Positions 25,401 to 37,568 of a DNA stretch of 64,000 nucleotides are shown here, piece after piece. The stretch is from assembly GCA_020064725.1 (NCBI GenBank), contig JAGTWJ010000001.1, forward strand, positions 2,852,001 to 2,916,000, written 5' to 3'. How positions within the stretch are numbered: position 1 is the stretch's first letter; the number at the start of each line of letters is the position of its first letter. The position numbers and the translations under genes are program-made. The notes beneath the pieces were generated by a model. It was not told the origin of the DNA, searched no databases, and saw nothing but the letters and a program-made list of their open reading frames with translations. Source of the DNA: Drechslerella dactyloides. Lineage: Eukaryota; Ascomycota; Orbiliomycetes; Orbiliales; Orbiliaceae.

Positions 25401-25925
25401 AGGGGGCAGCAGAGGGAAATCTGTCAGCGTTACGGTTTTCGTGTCGTTACACGGCAGGCCTAACGTTATAGATCTCGCTTTGTATTTTCCCCCCATTCTG
25501 AACAATCCTTTCTGGAAACTCTGCGGGTCGTGTAGACAGATGGACGGTGGAGCCATCGTCTGTTTGCTATTGTTTCTGCTGCAGCGCAGTCAAGTCATCA
25601 CGGCGGGTTCTTCAGTGTTCTCTGCAAGTGGTTTGATTGGTTGACGCCGGCAATTTTTTTCGCTCTCGCCAGCCCGCCCGCCCGCTGGCCCGTCTGTTTT
25701 CCCTCGTTTCCAAAGAGGAGAGAAAAAAGCCTTGCCTTACCTTGACCTTACTTTGACCCCTTTGCCGAATTTCTAGGGGTGTGAGATTCCGTTAGCCTAA
25801 GCTGCAGAAAACGAAAAGAAGAAAAAAAAACTACCACACGAAATTTCTTGCCACACATTTTTCTCTTGCTGAGCTGAGCTAACATTCTTTTTTTCCTTCC
25901 TATCCGCGAAAAAGCAGGCTCAAGC
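22422..25925. other. Intergenic region and leader of the Rco1-like gene
   Basis: No gene could be supported in these 3.5 kb. The first part holds the 3' end of the Ebp1-like gene. From about 24150 on, the sequence turns CT-rich and fits a long promoter and leader. A GCTAAC branch-point-like site (25878-25883), a T/C tract and CAG (25915-25917) just before the ATG look like the 3' end of a 5' UTR intron. A matching GTGAGT donor candidate lies near 24338, though nearer donors are possible. Confidence 0.5.
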
Positions 25926-28900
25926 ATGCCACCCAAGAAGAGTGGTGACTCTTCGACAGCTGGCGCGGCAGGAAGCACTGGAGGCAAGCGCAAGCTCCAG
26001 GAGGCCAAGTCGAAACCGAGGAGTCGGTCGACGAGTCCCCTGGAGTCGCCTGTTGCAGCTAGCAACGGAGCTTCGAGCTCCCATGAGAACGCGGTGATTT
26101 CGTTCACCCCCATGAATGCTCCCAAAGGAGCGGGGGCGGCGAGAAGCGGGAAGGCGCGGGGCGGGAAAGGCGCCCGAGAACCGGGTGACCTCGTAGACGA
26201 CGACGACGAGTGGATCATGGGTAAGGAAGCTTTTTCCATCTGTCAGACAGCTGCCTGCGTGCGACGGAAGCCCGGGTCAGATATCTACCCATCGGCACCA
26301 CGATGACCTGTATATGAGACGCGTCGATAATGTTGTTTCTCGGATGCATGCCTCGGAAGTTTACCCGCCATCCGCATGATTAGTGTGCATTGGGTATATT
26401 TCTCGGTATAGACCAAGACAGCCACGTCGTCACATCGCTCGCGGGATGATCTACGACTGCGATCGATATCCACCTTTACGCGTTTTCCCATTACATAAAC
26501 GTATGAATCGGGCTTAGCTAACCTGGCAAACTGTGATTTCAAATGCAGGATCCAGCAAAACCTCGCGTCAGAAGGCCCAGCATCCCTCGGTGGAGTCGCC
26601 CAACGGCGGCGCCAGCAGGGATGCCGAGTTTTCGACGCAGGGGGCCAGAGGCCCGAAGCGGAGGAAGTCTCTGATGAAGCTGAAGGAGCCAGAGGAGGCT
26701 TCCTCGCAGCAGGGCGACAGAGAGAGGGGCGGAGACGTCGACATGGCGGAAGCGACAGCCGGCGCCGGCGCGGCCGAAGGCGATGGAAAGAAGAAGGCGA
26801 GGAAGTCGGGAGGCCGACAGCTGACGCTGGACTTCTTCAGACAGGAGAACAGGGCCCAGCCGACTGAAGCTTCGGCCAAGCCAGCGAAGGAAGCAGCGAC
26901 GCCGGCGCCAGCAGCAGCGGTGACAGCGGCAGCATCAGCTGGAGCATCGGCGGAGGGGCAGCAGCAGACGAACCCGAAGGTCAAGATCAAGTTCAAGGGC
27001 TACGGCAAGGCGTCAGACACGCCGGCGCAGACACCGACGCCGACGCAGACGGTGCCCCCGTCGACCTTCTACGGCGGCGCATCGTCACCAGCCGCGAGGG
27101 CCGAGGCCTCACCCGCCCACGGAGGAGCAGGGCGAGGCAAGCCCGGCAAGGCCCTCGCGAACGGGACGCCGAAGGAGACGCTGGTGCTGCCGACGAACCC
27201 GCCGTCGGACGCGCTGTCGGAGAACCTGCCGTCGCCACCAGCCAGCGCGGAGCCGAGCGAGGCGGCGGGCGTGGACGCAAACGCGGGCAGCACGGCCAAC
27301 GGCAGCAGCAGCAGCAGCGGGCGCGGGCGCCGCACAACTCGCAACGCAGCGCCTTGCTACTCGGGCTTCCCAGCCGCCACGCCTCCGTCCGTCCTGTCTG
27401 CTCCTTCCGCCCACGCTTCCTCCTCCACCACCATGACATCCACCACCTCTCGCCACGCGAGTCCCAGCGCCGCTCCTCCCACGAAAGCCGGAAAGAAATC
27501 CGCGCGCTCGGTTAGTCCCCAGCGTCGAGGACGAAGGAATACGGAAGCCACACGTTCGGTTAGTCCCCGGCGTGGGGGCAGGACGGCTACCACGACCTCA
27601 ACACAAACGCCAGCGTCTATGACGCCCGTGGACTCGTCGTCGGTCCTCGATGCAGCGCTGGCCAAGGCGGCGGCCAACGACCGTCGCGGGAGAGCAAGGA
27701 GCGGCCGCAAGCTCATCGACGAGCTGGGCGAGATGATCGACATCGAGCCCGGCCGGCAGCAGTCGTCTTATCACCCACGAGCCCCCAGTTCCTACGAGTA
27801 CGGGATGATGCCCCTGGGTACGCTGCCGCCGAAGGATAGAGTCGACGAGGTCTTCAATAAGGCTGTGCCCAAGGAGCCCGAGGCGAAGAGCGACATGACG
27901 TCCTCTTACCAGTTCGCGAACCTCTGGGGGACAGCCGGCAACAAGGACGTCACCATCTTGAAGGGCAACCAGGGCCGTGCGAAGAAGATGTTTCAGAAGG
28001 CGCAGAAGCTGGACGCCAGCAACGACTGGATCTTCCCCGATACGGAGGGGGCAGTCATCGTCAAGGTGGTCGATCAGGAAGAGAATTCCGGCAGACCCCG
28101 TGGAAAGTCCAAGTCGCAGCGGCGACGACTTTCCACGCCTCTAGTTCTCGACACCTCTGTCTCGCCGTCCCCTTCGTTCACGCACGACCATCCAGCTCGC
28201 TCGACGGAGGAGCTGATCTCGCCCATCTCCGACAATGTCCCGGAGACGCCCCAGGAAGTCACGACGATGCAGATCGACGAGCCAGGATTCGAAGGAGCCT
28301 CCAAGCGAGCTGATGCTTCTGTCTTCGTTGGAGATGTGGGAGACCTCGCTCCCTCGGAGGTTTCGGAGGTCGGCAGCAGCATCCGCGGCTCGATGCCGAA
28401 GCCTCAGCTCCTTGCTATCATCAAAGAAGCCAAGGCGGCGGCCGAGAAGGCGGGCAACCTCGAGACTCTTGAGTTTCTAACCTCGCTCGAGACATCTGGA
28501 AACGAGCATGAGGTTGCGGAAGTGCTCAGCCAGATGCTGCGCCATGGTAACATCTCACACCGTCTCTCGGTAAGTTCTCCCCCTCTCCTAGATTTTTCAG
28601 GGAGCTGTCTACGATATCGCAAGAACTACAGAGCTAACTTACATCCTCTTCCACAGCCTGCGACAGTACCGGGTGGCAAGCGGACAGCGTGGCAACGTGA
28701 GGAAGACGAGGGATTCGGAACGGCCGACATCAAAGGTCACGTCGGGAAGAAGCAGCGTACCGTCGAGCCATACGCTCCACCGTACCGTGGCAAGCGCCCA
28801 GACACCCTGGACGAGTCCACTTCCCATAACCTGACGCGAATCCTTGACGACAGCCGCTACAAAATCACAGCATTGAATGCGAAATGGGTGCCAGAGAGAT

Positions 28901-30575
28901 ACACATGTCTCAGGGGAAAGCCTGATAAGACAGCATCCCTTCAACATGCTGCTCTCGAAGACCGCGGATTCGACTCAGACGACAGGGCGTGGAGCAGAGA
29001 CTATTTCAAATACAAGCTCGGCCCAGTTACGCGGGACTCGGCCGACGTCGACGCGGAGGGCGAGGCGTCGAACGGGCGGGGCAAGAGGCGGAGGAACGAC
29101 AGAGAAAAGTTAGTTGCCCTGCCGCCACCGACCATCATCACAACAACAACCACTTTCTCACAAAATACTGACGCAATCGCAACCAACAGATACGAAGAAC
29201 AGGAAGACGAGGATATGGAAGACGCAGAAACACCCGATCACCTCATGGACGACGAAGAGAGCCCGTGTACCGTCTGCGGTGGTGTCGGCGCCCCGTTGGT
29301 CATCTGCGACGGGCCAGGGTGCAAGGAGGAGCAGCATTACGGCTGCGCCATCCCACCGCTGACCCAGGCGCAGGTCGACGCTATGCCGGAATGGTTTTGC
29401 CGCAAATGCTCGACTAAGAAACAGCAACCGTCGCGCAAACCACCCGAGAGCAAGGGGATCTGGGGCAAGCTGTTTGAGGGTATTGATAAGAGCAATCCTC
29501 GAGCGTACGAGCTGCCCAAGTGGATCCGCGAGGCGTACACCGGCGTCGAAACGGGCGAACTCGGAGCGTACAGAGAATCGATCGACTTTTACGACCTCAC
29601 TAAGACGAAGGACAAAGAGTAAGTTGCTACCTTGCCATCGTGACTTCTTTGACTGGATTCCATTCTGACAATGTTACTAGTTTGAGAGCTTGGGACCACC
29701 TTCGCAGGCTGAACGATCTGCCATTTGAGAAGCAGCTTCTGGGATCTGATGGAGAGGTAGCGAAGTGTTATGGATGCCGGCAGAGTCGCCTTCGTACCGA
29801 CCGCGGGCAGCTCCTTGCTTGCGACTATTGCACGCAGTACTGGCATCAAGACTGTCTTCCGGAGCCTCTAGTCGAGCCTCATGCGATCAAGGCGTTTGGC
29901 GAGAAGCCTGAGGATCAGGTGCTCTTGATGAAGTGGAAATGTCCCTTGCATATTCCCGAGGACGCATATGTGAGTTTCCCACTTTATATCCGCTGCTCTT
30001 TCAATGACAAATGCTGACGATGTATCTTGCAGGCCACTCGACAACCCCGTCAGCCTAATGAAGGTCGCGACACTGTCTGGCCCCCTAAGAACCGTGTTCC
30101 GAAATCAGCACCTCCTTCCCCAGACGCGCCGAACCCTAGCTTCTCGACCGTCTACCGCAATGGCAAAGAGCTGCTTCTCCCCAATGAGGGCATCAACTTG
30201 AGCTTCCTACCGAACGCCAATAAGGCGAAAGAGCAGAAGGCTCTCGACGATCGCGTTTTCACCGGCCAAGAACTTCAGGCGATCGAGGGTCTGCGCAACC
30301 TACGCATGCGGTTCCAGGCTGCTGCACAGGCGCCTCCTCCTCCTCCTCCTCCTCCTCCGCCACCTGTCGCCCCGCTTACGGAAGAGCAAGTGCTCGCCAA
30401 CCCTGTCGTCGATTTCATCCTGAGTAATGTTCCGGATTATCTACGACCGGTTGTTGAATCAACGATGGTCGGCCGGGCGTTTGAACGAGATGCCGAATCT
30501 CAGATTCATTTGATCAACGCTATTAAGGAGAGCATGGAATCAAAGTTGAAGACGCTGAACAATCAACAGCTCTAG
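25926..30575 (+). CDS. Rco1-like double PHD-finger subunit of Rpd3S histone deacetylase
   Basis: Probable counterpart of yeast Rco1 and fission yeast Cph1/Cph2, which target the Rpd3S deacetylase to transcribed chromatin. Exons: 25926-26220, 26549-28569, 28657-29108, 29190-29618, 29681-29969, 30033-30575, giving 1342 residues. The first 900 residues are low-complexity (Ser, Pro, Ala, basic SVSPRRGGR repeats) and probably disordered. PHD finger 1 has Cys949, 952, 962, 967, His972, Cys975, 993 and 996. It is followed by the family hallmark GIWGKLFEGI ... NPRAYELPKWIREAYTGV. PHD finger 2 starts at Cys1095/1098, with Cys1113/1116 and HQDC at 1121-1124, ending WKCPLH. A run of 11 prolines (about 30332-30364) precedes a short C-terminal helical region. 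Introns 2 and 3 are multiples of three without stops. The Rco1 assignment rests on domain order and is fairly sure. Confidence 0.87.
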
Positions 30576-32858
30576 GCTTTGGCTTGATACTGCTCCGACC
30601 CTTACGGCTGCTAGAGCGCACGCACACTTCCCGCGATTCTTTACGACAACTTCTCATCCACTGAACATATCTGAGGTTGCACCCACCTCGATGCTTTCAG
30701 CGCTGACACCCTCTTCTCACACGCTCTCGAACCGACTTTCAGCGTGCCACCTCTATACTTCCGCTTCTTCGTGCGCTTCTCTCGAGACTTCTCCATCCTC
30801 ATTTCCCGACGCACTGCGCAGCCCAACCATTCAACCTTATCATTTGTTCGTTGAACTCAAGCATACAAGACACAGCGTTGATTTCAGCATTCATCTTTCC
30901 AGTCGCAATCCACTACGTCCGTCTGTTCTTTTGTCGAGACCGCGCATTTTACGGTATATACGGCGTTCACATCTCGTTTTCTCAGCATGATGTCACCCTG
31001 TTCTATGATGAGGCTGTCGCCTTGCATTTTCTCAACCCGCACTCTTACTGTCATAATAGCCTTGATCGTCCGTCATGTTTCCCTCTTTTCTTTTTGCTGC
31101 AGCAGGCGAGCATGCGTGTACGACAGTCTGCTTTATCATTCATAATATTTTTTTCTTCCGAATATCGGATCCGGGTTTTTTTTTCTCGTTGAACAGAATC
31201 TGCAGGGTTTGTCTGTCGGTTTGTGTCGCTGTTAGCGGATTCTCCTCTTATCATTTCCATCGTCGTTGTTTCTTATATGTTAGCGAATGAGGAGAGGCAG
31301 TGGGCTTTCAGGGGATGAGAGAGGGGAAGCGCACGTCCATCATACGTCTAGCTGTGAATCTTGACTTGAAAGAAGAAAAAGACAAAAGTCGGCGTTTCGG
31401 GCGTTGAAATTCGATCGTTGTTCCATCCATCCAATCATCCATCCGTTCAACGTTTTGTTAATAGTTGCCTCTTGCGGGATTTTGGTTCTATTGACTTGTC
31501 CTCTTCGTCGTGTTTCTTGTTTAACTTTCCACCGTACGTTCGCGGATTCATGTTCGCGGATGTCGGATTCGGTTGCCGGGGCATGCATACATACACTGCA
31601 TTGGACGTACGTACTTTGTACTATAAATTTTCGGTTGAACATGAGAAGTTTGGGCATGTATGCGGGCTAGTTGGCGGAGATATACTGTTGATTTTCCTCC
31701 CTTTTTCTTCGTTTCTCGTTTGATTTGTAATTTTTTTTTTGTGGGCATAGAGGAGACGGGTGGTGGGCAGGCGGTTGGGACGTACGGCATTTGGTGGGAG
31801 ATTCTTAATGAAAGGAAAATAATTACTGGGTTTGCATCGAATTGCTCGAACGGAAATAAGGTATCGCGTGAAATATATCTTGATCTAGGGAGTCTGTAGA
31901 TGGACAGTTGTCGCCAGATGACGGGATGCGAGATATTATATCAAGTAAATGATATGATAAGAGAACCCGTTCGGGTGAATGTTGAATGCAAGTTATTTGC
32001 ATGCATGCATGATAGATACGAGCGAGGCACCGGAAGCACGGCTGGTCTGGCGTGCGCATGGCATGCGTACGTCGAGGCGACGGTGTGCTGCTTGGCGAGG
32101 CATTCTGGATTTAAAGCCGTCTTGGGTACCGTTTTGGCCCACGGCTTCGCGAACGCGACCCGTGCGTCTAGCTTGCAATATGCAACATTGGGCGATCTTA
32201 CTGCTCTCGCCGTATACATGTAACGGTAGGTTTTCTAGTAATATGCGCTCGTTGCAGGCATCAAGTACGAGACCAGCTTATGGCGAAATTGAACTGGGAA
32301 CGCACTTAAGCGTCGGTCGATAAAAAGGCTACCCTGTTGAATGAATTCGGTGAACTTGGGATAGCCGAGGCGGCGCATGATTGGAGCTACGCTACTCCAC
32401 GCTGTGTGTGATACAAGCGAGGTAATCGAGTCGCTGGAGTTGGATAAGGAGACAGGCTGCATCTAGGGCCGGTGTATCGTATTCCAGGCTTGGAGATGAG
32501 AATGGCATGCTAAATATACGCTAGACTGCGGCCAAGGAGTGCGGGGTATATGGACCTACTTATCTGGTAGATGCCGTCGTGGATAATTTAAAAAGGCGCA
32601 CGCTGTCCGATTAATTGCATGTGCGACTCTTGGGTGGTTAATTTTCCTTTCGTTCGATTTCTTCTCTTTCTTGGATTTCTCCACGCTGCTGTCTTCTTCC
32701 TCTTTATTTGCTAAGCTAGGGGAGGGCATACCCGATATTTATCCATAGGTACGAATCGAATTGGAATTCGCACCATCGAGAGTATTAGGTTTCCATCAAT
32801 CGAATCGCGACTTTAAATATCGCACGATAGCTGTGCTGCGCGCGAGAAGAATTACAAC
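30576..32858. other. Intergenic region after the Rco1-like gene
   Basis: The first 1.2 kb is rich in T and C on the plus strand and fits a long 3' UTR; the rest is mixed and turns A+T-rich before the hydrolase. The repeated GCATGCATGCATG near 32000 is a simple repeat. No frame has a supported function. Confidence 0.5.
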
Positions 32859-34575
32859 ATGGCCGCCAACGCAAAATATTCAGACCTGTCCTACGGACGG
32901 ACGGAGCCGAAAGACCTGACCTTGGGCGAGAAGCTCGGCGCGCTCATCGCGGCTGCGAAACTAGGTACGTGTGTAGTCCTTAATCATGTATACACCCGGC
33001 CTCAGCATCCGAGCCAATGCTACGGGCGTATCGTTACAAGGGCTTTACTAACGCGTCGCTGGGAATTTTGCACAGTCGCCGCACTGCCGGTTCTCATCCT
33101 CCAGGCACTGTTCAGAGGACGCTCGAAGAGCGGGAAGCCATGGGTGTATCAGCTGCGGAACCGGATCTTGCATTTCCTCCTCTGTCGGGTGGATAACCGA
33201 CAAATCAAGTAAGTTGGCGCCGATATATACTATCCTGATCGAGCGAACGCATACTGTCCTTCGTGATATATATGCTGACTGGTATATCGATGATTGATCA
33301 GTTTGGCTTCGCCGCGGACGGCCACGAGGATCGCGATGGTGTCAAAGAGGTTGAAGGTGGACGTCACCGTCGAGGAGATTGCACAGGGTGGGAAGATCCA
33401 CTGGTGGGGGCAGCGGAAGGGCCAGAAGGTCCTGCTGCACATCCACGGTGCGTATACCATTCATTCACTACACCACGGCCACAGTATAGTATACTATGGA
33501 TGGCATCATCATTGTATAGAGTACGGTATCGCTGACCGGTGTGTGCTGTGGGACTTTAGGCGGCGGATATAACTTGCCCATCGGCGAGCACCATCTCGCG
33601 TTCTATCACAAGACGCAGCAGCGGTTGAAAGCGAAGGGGATGGACGTCGACCTTGCGTTCCTGGAGTACAGTACGTTCCGCCATACCGCAATCTACGTAT
33701 ATACACATAATATAATATATGCGGATGCTAAAATCTCATGTGCGATAATGATAGGTCTGACGCCTGTTGCACGGTACCCGACGCAGCTGGTCCAGTCCGT
33801 CGAAGCGCTGCGATACCTCCTCGAAACCTGCAAATACGACCCGGCGAACGTACGTTCACACATATCCCCATACCCACAATACGCCCTCATATACAAGCAC
33901 CGTATTATTATATGTAAAGCTAACGTTAACATCTAGATCATCATCTCCGGCGACTCGGCCGGCGGCTGCCTCGTCCTGTCCGTCATCTCGCACATCCTGC
34001 ACAACCACCCCGCCATCGCCCCGCTCACGCTCTCCGCCCCGCTCGGAGGAGTCATCTCGATCTCCCCCTGGACGTCCTTCGACACCTCCGCCGCATCCTT
34101 CAAGCGCCCAACAGGCTTCGACGTCGTCTTACCCTCCTTCGTCGACGTCTGGAGCCGCTGGCTCGTCGACCACCCGTCCGAGCCCCGCAGCGCGCAACTT
34201 CCGCCGACGGACGCCTACACCGAGCCCCTCGCGGCATCATCCGGCGGGAAGATTGTAAACTACACGTGGGACGAATACAACCAGCCGAACCAGGCGAAGG
34301 CGGGCTGGTGGGCGGGCTTCCCCGTCCGGAAGACACAGATCCTCATCGGCGAGGACGAGACGCTGCGGGATTCGATCGTCGAGCTTGTCAGCGTGTTCCA
34401 GGAAGGTGCGACGCGGAAGCGGGACGGCAAGGGCGGGACGGAGGTGCAGGTTGTCATGTGCGAGGGGGAGATTCACACGGAGTGTTTGTACGATACGTTT
34501 ATCCCCGGTGACCTGCCGGCGCCGGGAAAGATGGCCGAATCGCTGTGGGCGATGTGCGAGGAGACTTTCCAGTGA
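32859..34575 (+). CDS. Alpha/beta hydrolase fold-3 (HSL-type) esterase/lipase
   Basis: Carboxylic ester hydrolase of the hormone-sensitive-lipase group. Exons: 32859-32964, 33076-33208, 33302-33447, 33560-33670, 33755-33849, 33937-34575, giving 409 residues. The oxyanion-hole motif HGGGY spans 128-132, joined across an intron. The nucleophile Ser204 is in GDSAGG. The acid is probably Asp337 in GEDETLRDS, and the base His377 in GEIHTE. Near the N-terminus, VAALPVLILQALF (about 36-48) is hydrophobic and could be a membrane anchor. Fungal enzymes of this type act on many esters, so the substrate cannot be named. The gene lies between the Rco1-like gene and the sororin candidate and shows no clear link to either. 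Confidence 0.9.
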
Positions 34576-35063
34576 TGCGGTTGATATTATATCATCAAGG
34601 GTGCGTGGGCAGTAAGTTAGTTAAAGCAATACGAATAAGATGCATGATTACAGCGAGCGTGTAAAAAGGTCAGATGGTGATATAATGTCGTTCGTCATTG
34701 CATTAGGTCGTGGCTATGATACACAAGATAAAAGCAAAACAGCAATCAATCAACTCCGCATATGCATCTGTCATGCATGCATGGTACCGCTCCGATAACA
34801 GCAGCACCATCAAGAGAAAAGGACAAGAAAACAGAAAAGGAAACGTCCACCACCACATGCATAATGTTGATGCTGTAATGTCTCGTAAAATCGACTTCTT
34901 CCCCATCACCTGCAGCCGTACGTCTGCCAAAAAGGAGTGTCCGTACAAAGGAAATGGATTTGCAGAGAGCGACGATATATGTCTATTCGTCCGGCCAATG
35001 TAGGTTCAAGCAAGCGCTTGGGTATTTCTTATTATATCGGTGTATCATCATCATCATCATCAT
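34576..35063. other. Convergent intergenic region with TCA microsatellite
   Basis: Shared 3' region of the plus-strand hydrolase and the minus-strand sororin candidate. An uninterrupted TCA trinucleotide run (35045-35064) touches the stop codon of the minus-strand gene. Nothing else was seen. Confidence 0.6.
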
Positions 35064-36665
35064 CTATCGCGCACCAGCGACGACCCCGTCACTGCTCGGT
35101 GCCACGTCTTCAAAACATAGATCCCACTGATCTACTTCTCTGAACTTCCGGCGGATCAAGGCCACCTCCTTCTTCTCCTTCTTGTTCAAGTCAACGTCTG
35201 CAGCAACCGCCAACTTGCTGCTGGCAGCCATTAAGCGACCGCTCGACCGGCCAGCTGGAGTGTCATTTTCCTTATTCGACACCTCCGAGTCCTGACGGCG
35301 GGGCTTGCCGTACGTCCTGCGGCGCGGCTGGAGGCCCAGTGCGACTTCTGGTTCGGCGGATGCAGCCCGGCCTTTACCTTTGCCTCCGCGAGTTCGGCGG
35401 GGAGGTGGCGACGGCGGTGTAGGCGGGGCGCCGACGGACGATGAGCGGGCGGAGGAGTCGACGTAGATCTCCCGGCCGAGCTCGTCGTCCGACATTATGT
35501 CCATTCCAGCGCCGAATAATGGCCTGGGTGGAGCATCGATTGCTTGCAGTTCATCTTCGTCGAGGATGTCCTGTGTGACGTCACCAAGAGCCCGGCGAGG
35601 TTTTGCCGCGGCTTGTTCTTTAGGTTGTGTCTTTGGTTTTGATTTTGCTTTTGCCTTTGATGCTTTTGATTTGGTAGAGGTTGGTTTGTTGCGACGTTTG
35701 GGGAGAAGAGACTGGAGGGACTTGGTGGTAGGATGCTTCGCATCTGCTTGTTGGGGGTTTTCGGTGGCGGCAGTCGCGATGACGGCTCGTCTCCGACGCG
35801 GCCGGGATGGAGCTGGTGCTTCTGGTTCTTCCGCATGGTCCATTTGGTTCTCATCTCGCTCTTCCTCGTCCTCGGATTCGGTGTCGGCATCTGAGTCAGA
35901 GTGGATTTCCAGAGGCTTCAGCAATCCGAATAGCCGGGGCGCGGGTGATCGCTCGGGGCTCGAGGAGTAATTGAAGTCGATGGTGTCGTCTGGATTGGCA
36001 GCTCGCTTCCCATTATCGGCAGTGACTTTGCCGGTGAGGTTGAGGACCGGGTGTTCGCGGTCGTCGTCCGAGAACCTCTCGAAGCTCTGACGCTTCTTCC
36101 TCGGTCCGGAGGCGGTCCGCGTCGGTGTGTCCGGTAACGCCGCATCCTCGTCGTCTCCTTCAGCTGCTATCAAACTTGCGGCAAAGTCTTCCTCGAAGGC
36201 TGTCTTGGAGTCGCGCTTCTTGCCGCGAGTCTCAATCGGAGAGGGTGTGCAGGCGGAGAGCACGTCCGCGACTCGGATGATGGCATTTGGCGACGGTGTT
36301 TTCTGGACCTGGATGTTGGAAACGGCGTTTCGGGCGATAGTTGAGGCCGCCTCGTTCGCTCGCGCGATCGTATTCTCCGAGACACAGGCGGCGACGCCGG
36401 AGGACTCGGGGATGTCGATGTCATTGCTGTCGTTGGTAAGAGGGAGGGTGGACGGTATGGTTTCGAGGTCGGATGTGGAGGTTCTGCTGAGAGCCGCGGC
36501 GGCTCTGGCGATCGAGGCGCCCCGTGTATTGCGAAGGACCGGCGGCGAGGACGGTATGACGGCGGACGGGGCGGGAGAGTCGACGCGGACGGCCTTGCTG
36601 GCGGCGACGAGGTCCTTCTTCTCGCCACGACGCGCTCCCGCCGTGCGGCGCGGTGGACGAGGCAT
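35064..36665 (-). CDS. Candidate fungal sororin (cohesion protector)
   Basis: Single-exon, 533-residue, mostly low-complexity basic/acidic protein with an ATG start. Three visible features fit sororin, which protects sister-chromatid cohesion by acting on Pds5 against Wapl. First, a short conserved-looking C-terminal block, FREVDQWDLCFEDV (about 508-521), resembles the terminal sororin domain, which ends in an acidic/aromatic FDLxVE-like motif. Second, a KEN box (465-467), the APC/C-Cdh1 degron also present in vertebrate sororin. Third, FG motifs (LFGLL near 245, LFGAG near 384) like the FGF motif used to bind Pds5. Several S/T-P sites could be CDK targets. The pds5 gene lies about 4 kb away. 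The assignment is inference: most of the length is unconserved, and other nuclear KEN-box proteins remain possible. Confidence 0.6.
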   Translation of the reverse strand: MPRPPRRTAGARRGEKKDLVAASKAVRVDSPAPSAVIPSSPPVLRNTRGASIARAAAALSRTSTSDLETIPSTLPLTNDSNDIDIPESSGVAACVSENTIARANEAASTIARNAVSNIQVQKTPSPNAIIRVADVLSACTPSPIETRGKKRDSKTAFEEDFAASLIAAEGDDEDAALPDTPTRTASGPRKKRQSFERFSDDDREHPVLNLTGKVTADNGKRAANPDDTIDFNYSSSPERSPAPRLFGLLKPLEIHSDSDADTESEDEEERDENQMDHAEEPEAPAPSRPRRRRAVIATAATENPQQADAKHPTTKSLQSLLPKRRNKPTSTKSKASKAKAKSKPKTQPKEQAAAKPRRALGDVTQDILDEDELQAIDAPPRPLFGAGMDIMSDDELGREIYVDSSARSSSVGAPPTPPSPPPRRTRGGKGKGRAASAEPEVALGLQPRRRTYGKPRRQDSEVSNKENDTPAGRSSGRLMAASSKLAVAADVDLNKKEKKEVALIRRKFREVDQWDLCFEDVAPSSDGVVAGAR

Positions 36666-37568
36666 GGCGATGCTTTGTGGCGAGGCGGTGTGTCGACGGC
36701 TGCGATTGGCGGTAGGGACGGAGGGCGGCGGTAGGGAGGGCGGTCTCGGAGGTTCTGGAGGTTCTGGATCGGGCTGGCGATGGTCGGATGGGGATGGTGG
36801 AGATGGGAGTTGAGTGGAGTTGAGTGGGAGGAAGGCAGGGGCGAGGCTGGCTGGCTGGCCAGGCTGGCCGACGCGTTCGGCTTTGTTTTGCTCTCAATGC
36901 GGAAATGCTGCCCAAACTCGTCATTTCTCCCAAACCGCCACACTGCAACACACCCAAAACACACGTTCGAATTTGTCACGAGAACACTCCATCTTTCCGA
37001 TAATCCTACGATAGTTGCTTCATCAATTCTATGAAAGTCGTTACTGTCATTACTGAAAGAATAGGCTTGGGTGGTCCACACTAACGAATGACAGGATTAG
37101 TTGGTATCGCGCAGCCACCAGCTGTCAGTGAATGAGACAACGGGCCACACTATGACAACTACAGCTGCTGCTTGCAGTCATTTGAGAAGATAGCATCATA
37201 TCTATATCCAGAGCTCTGTTCGAATCCTTTATCGAGTTCCTCTTCCATGTCGATGGCGGCCGCGTATGGCATAGACTAATTACGCAATCAACGCTAGAGT
37301 TACCACTCCAACTTCAGACGAATGAGCCGCAACATATGAGACACCATCCGACAGGCGAGGGGATCCGAGCTCTGGAACGATTGAACGAGTCTCACGCTAG
37401 GATTACATATCAATCTGCTTGGTGAATTTGCGTACAAGCAGCATCAATTATTCTGTGGCTTGGAATATTCAAAATGACATGTCCCAAGTTAACCCGAGAA
37501 GATAATTCGCTTCCTAAGCAAGGCCGCTGCACCCTCTGCTTGATGAATATTGGAACTCGCACTTAGCG
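36666..37568. other. Intergenic region upstream of the sororin candidate
   Basis: Lies between two minus-strand genes: the promoter of the sororin candidate and the 3' end of the Pol X gene. A perfect ACGCGT site is at 36871-36876. A long minus frame reaches into this region from the sororin gene in another phase but has no features of a protein family. Confidence 0.5.
36871..36876. promoter_or_regulatory. MluI cell-cycle box (ACGCGT) upstream of sororin candidate
   Basis: Perfect palindromic ACGCGT about 206 bases before the ATG at 36665. In yeasts MBF binds this core and drives G1/S transcription of replication and cohesion genes. A single 6-mer can occur by chance, so this is suggestive only. 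Confidence 0.35.

Noticed and set aside
24994..25644. 216-codon plus frame before the Rco1-like gene
   Set aside because: The frame opens with TTG, not ATG, no homology pattern is visible, and it lies in the likely leader or 5' UTR intron.
36170..37081. 303-codon minus frame overlapping the 5' part of the sororin candidate
   Set aside because: It is in a different phase over a region already coding. Pro/Arg/Ser-rich composition is as expected for a shadow frame.
37190..37230. GTTCGAATCC, a tRNA B-box-like sequence
   Set aside because: The flanking bases do not form a T-arm stem, and no A box or acceptor stem could be matched. The similar GGTTCGAC near 53137 fails in the same way.
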